Shown piece after piece: positions 3,736 through 5,162 of a stretch of 5,162 bases of DNA. A program made the translations under genes and the position numbers. A model generated the notes under the pieces. That model saw only the letters and a list, made by a program, of their open reading frames with translations, made no database searches and was not told the origin of the DNA. This DNA is from Bacteroidales bacterium (GTDB taxonomy: Bacteria; Bacteroidota; Bacteroidia; Bacteroidales; Paludibacteraceae), in NCBI GenBank assembly GCA_018066005.1, contig JAGHSG010000118.1:1-5162 (forward strand). Direction: 5' to 3'. Within the stretch, counting starts at the first letter, position 1. Every line of letters begins with the position of its first letter.

Positions 3736-5162
3736 ATGACTGAAGACAGAATTATTCCTGTGAAGATTGACGAGGAAATGCGATCCTCGTACATCGATTA
3801 CTCCATGAGCGTTATCGTCAGCCGTGCTCTGCCGGATGCTCGTGACGGTTTTAAACCTGTACAAAGACGTGTACTATTCGGTATGAACGAATTGGGCAAC
3901 ACGTCCGACAAACCCACCAAAAAAGCAGCACGTATCGTGGGTGAGGTTATGGGTAAATATCACCCTCACGGTGATAGCAGTATATACGGTACGATAGTTC
4001 GTTTGGCACAGCCTTGGAACATGCGTTACTGTCTGGTAGATGGTCAAGGTAACTTCGGTAGTGTAGATGGTGACGGACCTGCTGCCATGCGTTACACCGA
4101 GGCTCGTCTGAGCAAGATGGCAGAAGAGATGCTCCGCGACATTGAGAAAGATACCGTAGATATGCAACTCAACTTTGACGACTCGCTCCGTGAGCCTGTC
4201 GTTCTGCCTTGCCGCTTCCCGAACCTGCTCGTTAATGGCGCTACGGGTATTGCCGTAGGTATGGCTACCAATATGGCAACCCATAACTTGGGCGAAGTTA
4301 TTGACGGTTGTGTGGCATACGTTAAGAGACAGATTGACAATGCACAATGCACAATGCACGGTGAGGAGCCGCGTGAGATAACGGTTGAGGAGTTGATGGA
4401 ATATATCAAAGCACCGGATTTCCCGACCGGCGGTACTATTTACGGTTATCAAGGGGTACGCGATGCTTTTGAGACAGGTCGCGGCCGTATCGTTATCCGC
4501 AGTAATGCCGACATAGAGGCCGAGGATAACGGACGCGAACATATTGTGATTACCGAACTGCCTTACGGCGTCGTTAAGAGTGATTTGGTGAAGAAAATAG
4601 CCGAACTGGTTAGCGACAAGAAAATAGAAGGTATATCAGACATCAGCGACCAATCCAAACGCGACATACGTATCGTGATTGAAATCAAACGTGACGCCAA
4701 TGCACAGGTGGTATTGAATAAATTGTATAAATACACCGAGTTGCAGAGTTCGTTCTCCGTTAATAACATCGCATTGGTGAAGGGTCGTCCGCAGTTGATG
4801 AACCTGAAAGATATTATCTCCACCTTTATCGAGCACCGCATGGATGTGGTTACACGCCGTACGATGTGGGAGTTGCGTAAAGCCGAAGAGCGTGCACATA
4901 TCTTGGAGGGCTTGATTATTGCCGTAGATAATATAGACGAGGTGGTTCATATCATCCGTGGCAGCCGTACACCGGCTGACGCCCAAGCCAACTTGGAGAA
5001 ACGCTTCGAATTGGACAACCTGCAATCCAAAGCCATCGTAGATATGCGTCTGAGTCAGTTGACCGGTCTGCGTATTGACGAGTTGAAGGCCGAATATGCC
5101 GAACTGGAGAAGCAGATTGCCCATTTGAAAGAGTTGCTCGCCAGTGAAGTGCTGCGTTATGG
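3736..5162 (+). CDS. gyrA: DNA gyrase subunit A, N-terminal part (cut by window edge)
   Basis: GyrA with GyrB forms the A2B2 gyrase that introduces negative supercoils; GyrA cuts and rejoins DNA. The first 475 codons are present, covering the breakage-reunion domain and part of the coiled coil (about 400-475); the rest and the C-terminal wrapping domain are outside. The start at 3736 is fixed by an in-frame TAA at 3721-3723 and begins MTEDRIIPVKI. The catalytic tyrosine is Tyr120 in AAMRYTEARL, preceded by Arg119. The quinolone region YHPHGDSSIYG has Ser81 at the E. coli Ser83 position and Gly85 at the Asp87 position. VDGQGNFGSVDGD (101-113) is typical of GyrA rather than ParC in this phylum, though the C-terminal proof is missing. 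Oddities: MATHN (180-184) where the family usually has I/MPPHN, and residues 201-208 encoded by a 7-bp microsatellite. Confidence 0.95.
   Translation, partial: MTEDRIIPVKIDEEMRSSYIDYSMSVIVSRALPDARDGFKPVQRRVLFGMNELGNTSDKPTKKAARIVGEVMGKYHPHGDSSIYGTIVRLAQPWNMRYCLVDGQGNFGSVDGDGPAAMRYTEARLSKMAEEMLRDIEKDTVDMQLNFDDSLREPVVLPCRFPNLLVNGATGIAVGMATNMATHNLGEVIDGCVAYVKRQIDNAQCTMHGEEPREITVEELMEYIKAPDFPTGGTIYGYQGVRDAFETGRGRIVIRSNADIEAEDNGREHIVITELPYGVVKSDLVKKIAELVSDKKIEGISDISDQSKRDIRIVIEIKRDANAQVVLNKLYKYTELQSSFSVNNIALVKGRPQLMNLKDIISTFIEHRMDVVTRRTMWELRKAEERAHILEGLIIAVDNIDEVVHIIRGSRTPADAQANLEKRFELDNLQSKAIVDMRLSQLTGLRIDELKAEYAELEKQIAHLKELLASEVLRY
4337..4359. repeat. In-frame 7-bp microsatellite inside gyrA
   Basis: ACAATGC is repeated three times (4337-4357) followed by a partial AC. 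It encodes about residues 201-208 (DNAQCTMH), in a loop after VIDGCVAYVKRQI and before the conserved VEELMEYIKAPDFPTGG. Three 7-bp units equal 21 bp, so the reading frame is kept. Confidence 0.85.

Noticed and set aside
3874..4542. Minus-strand 222-codon frame opposite gyrA
   Set aside because: It is a shadow of gyrA; its CALCIV segment is just the antisense reading of the microsatellite.

Overview
The window looks like a chromosomal piece from a member of the Bacteroidota, most likely order Bacteroidales. All four promoters I can see have the Bacteroides-type form: TTTG at about -33, a 20-nt gap, then TAnnTTTG at about -7. Start codons lack Shine-Dalgarno sequences, the tRNA gene does not encode its CCA end, and the proteins (a SusA/cyclomaltodextrinase-like GH13 enzyme and a GyrA) are of Bacteroidales type.

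Layout. (1) 1-599, minus strand: the first 199 codons of a secreted protein that resembles a starch-binding CBM26-like module followed by the start of a second beta-sandwich. (2) 600-963: a divergent intergenic region with one promoter per direction, a pair of direct repeats placed almost equally far from each promoter, a small palindrome between them, and a tandem 9-mer just upstream of the amylase promoter. (3) 964-2907, plus strand: a complete exported GH13 cyclomaltodextrinase/neopullulanase-type enzyme. (4) 2927-3059: promoter and tRNA-Gly(CCC). (5) 3060-3480: no gene, but dense structure. It holds a 7-bp perfect hairpin inside a larger stem, two 37-nt repeats whose inner hairpins differ by compensatory changes, a third hairpin between them, two identical 21-nt hairpin sequences flanking a ten-unit octamer array built on CTAG, and a terminator-like end. 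(6) 3481-3735: gyrA promoter with a T10 tract in its spacer, then a roughly 220-nt leader with a closed, structured domain and a possible 22-codon leader ORF. (7) 3736 to the right edge: the first 475 codons of gyrA, with a 7-bp microsatellite inserted in frame.

How the parts work together. The two divergent genes probably cooperate in degrading starch or maltodextrin in the cell envelope, and the shared repeats between them suggest common control. The tRNA and gyrA are housekeeping genes with their own promoters. The best candidates for something undescribed are the structured trailer downstream of tRNA-Gly and the gyrA leader. Both are inferred from base pairing alone. No mobile-element gene, CRISPR array or defence gene is visible.
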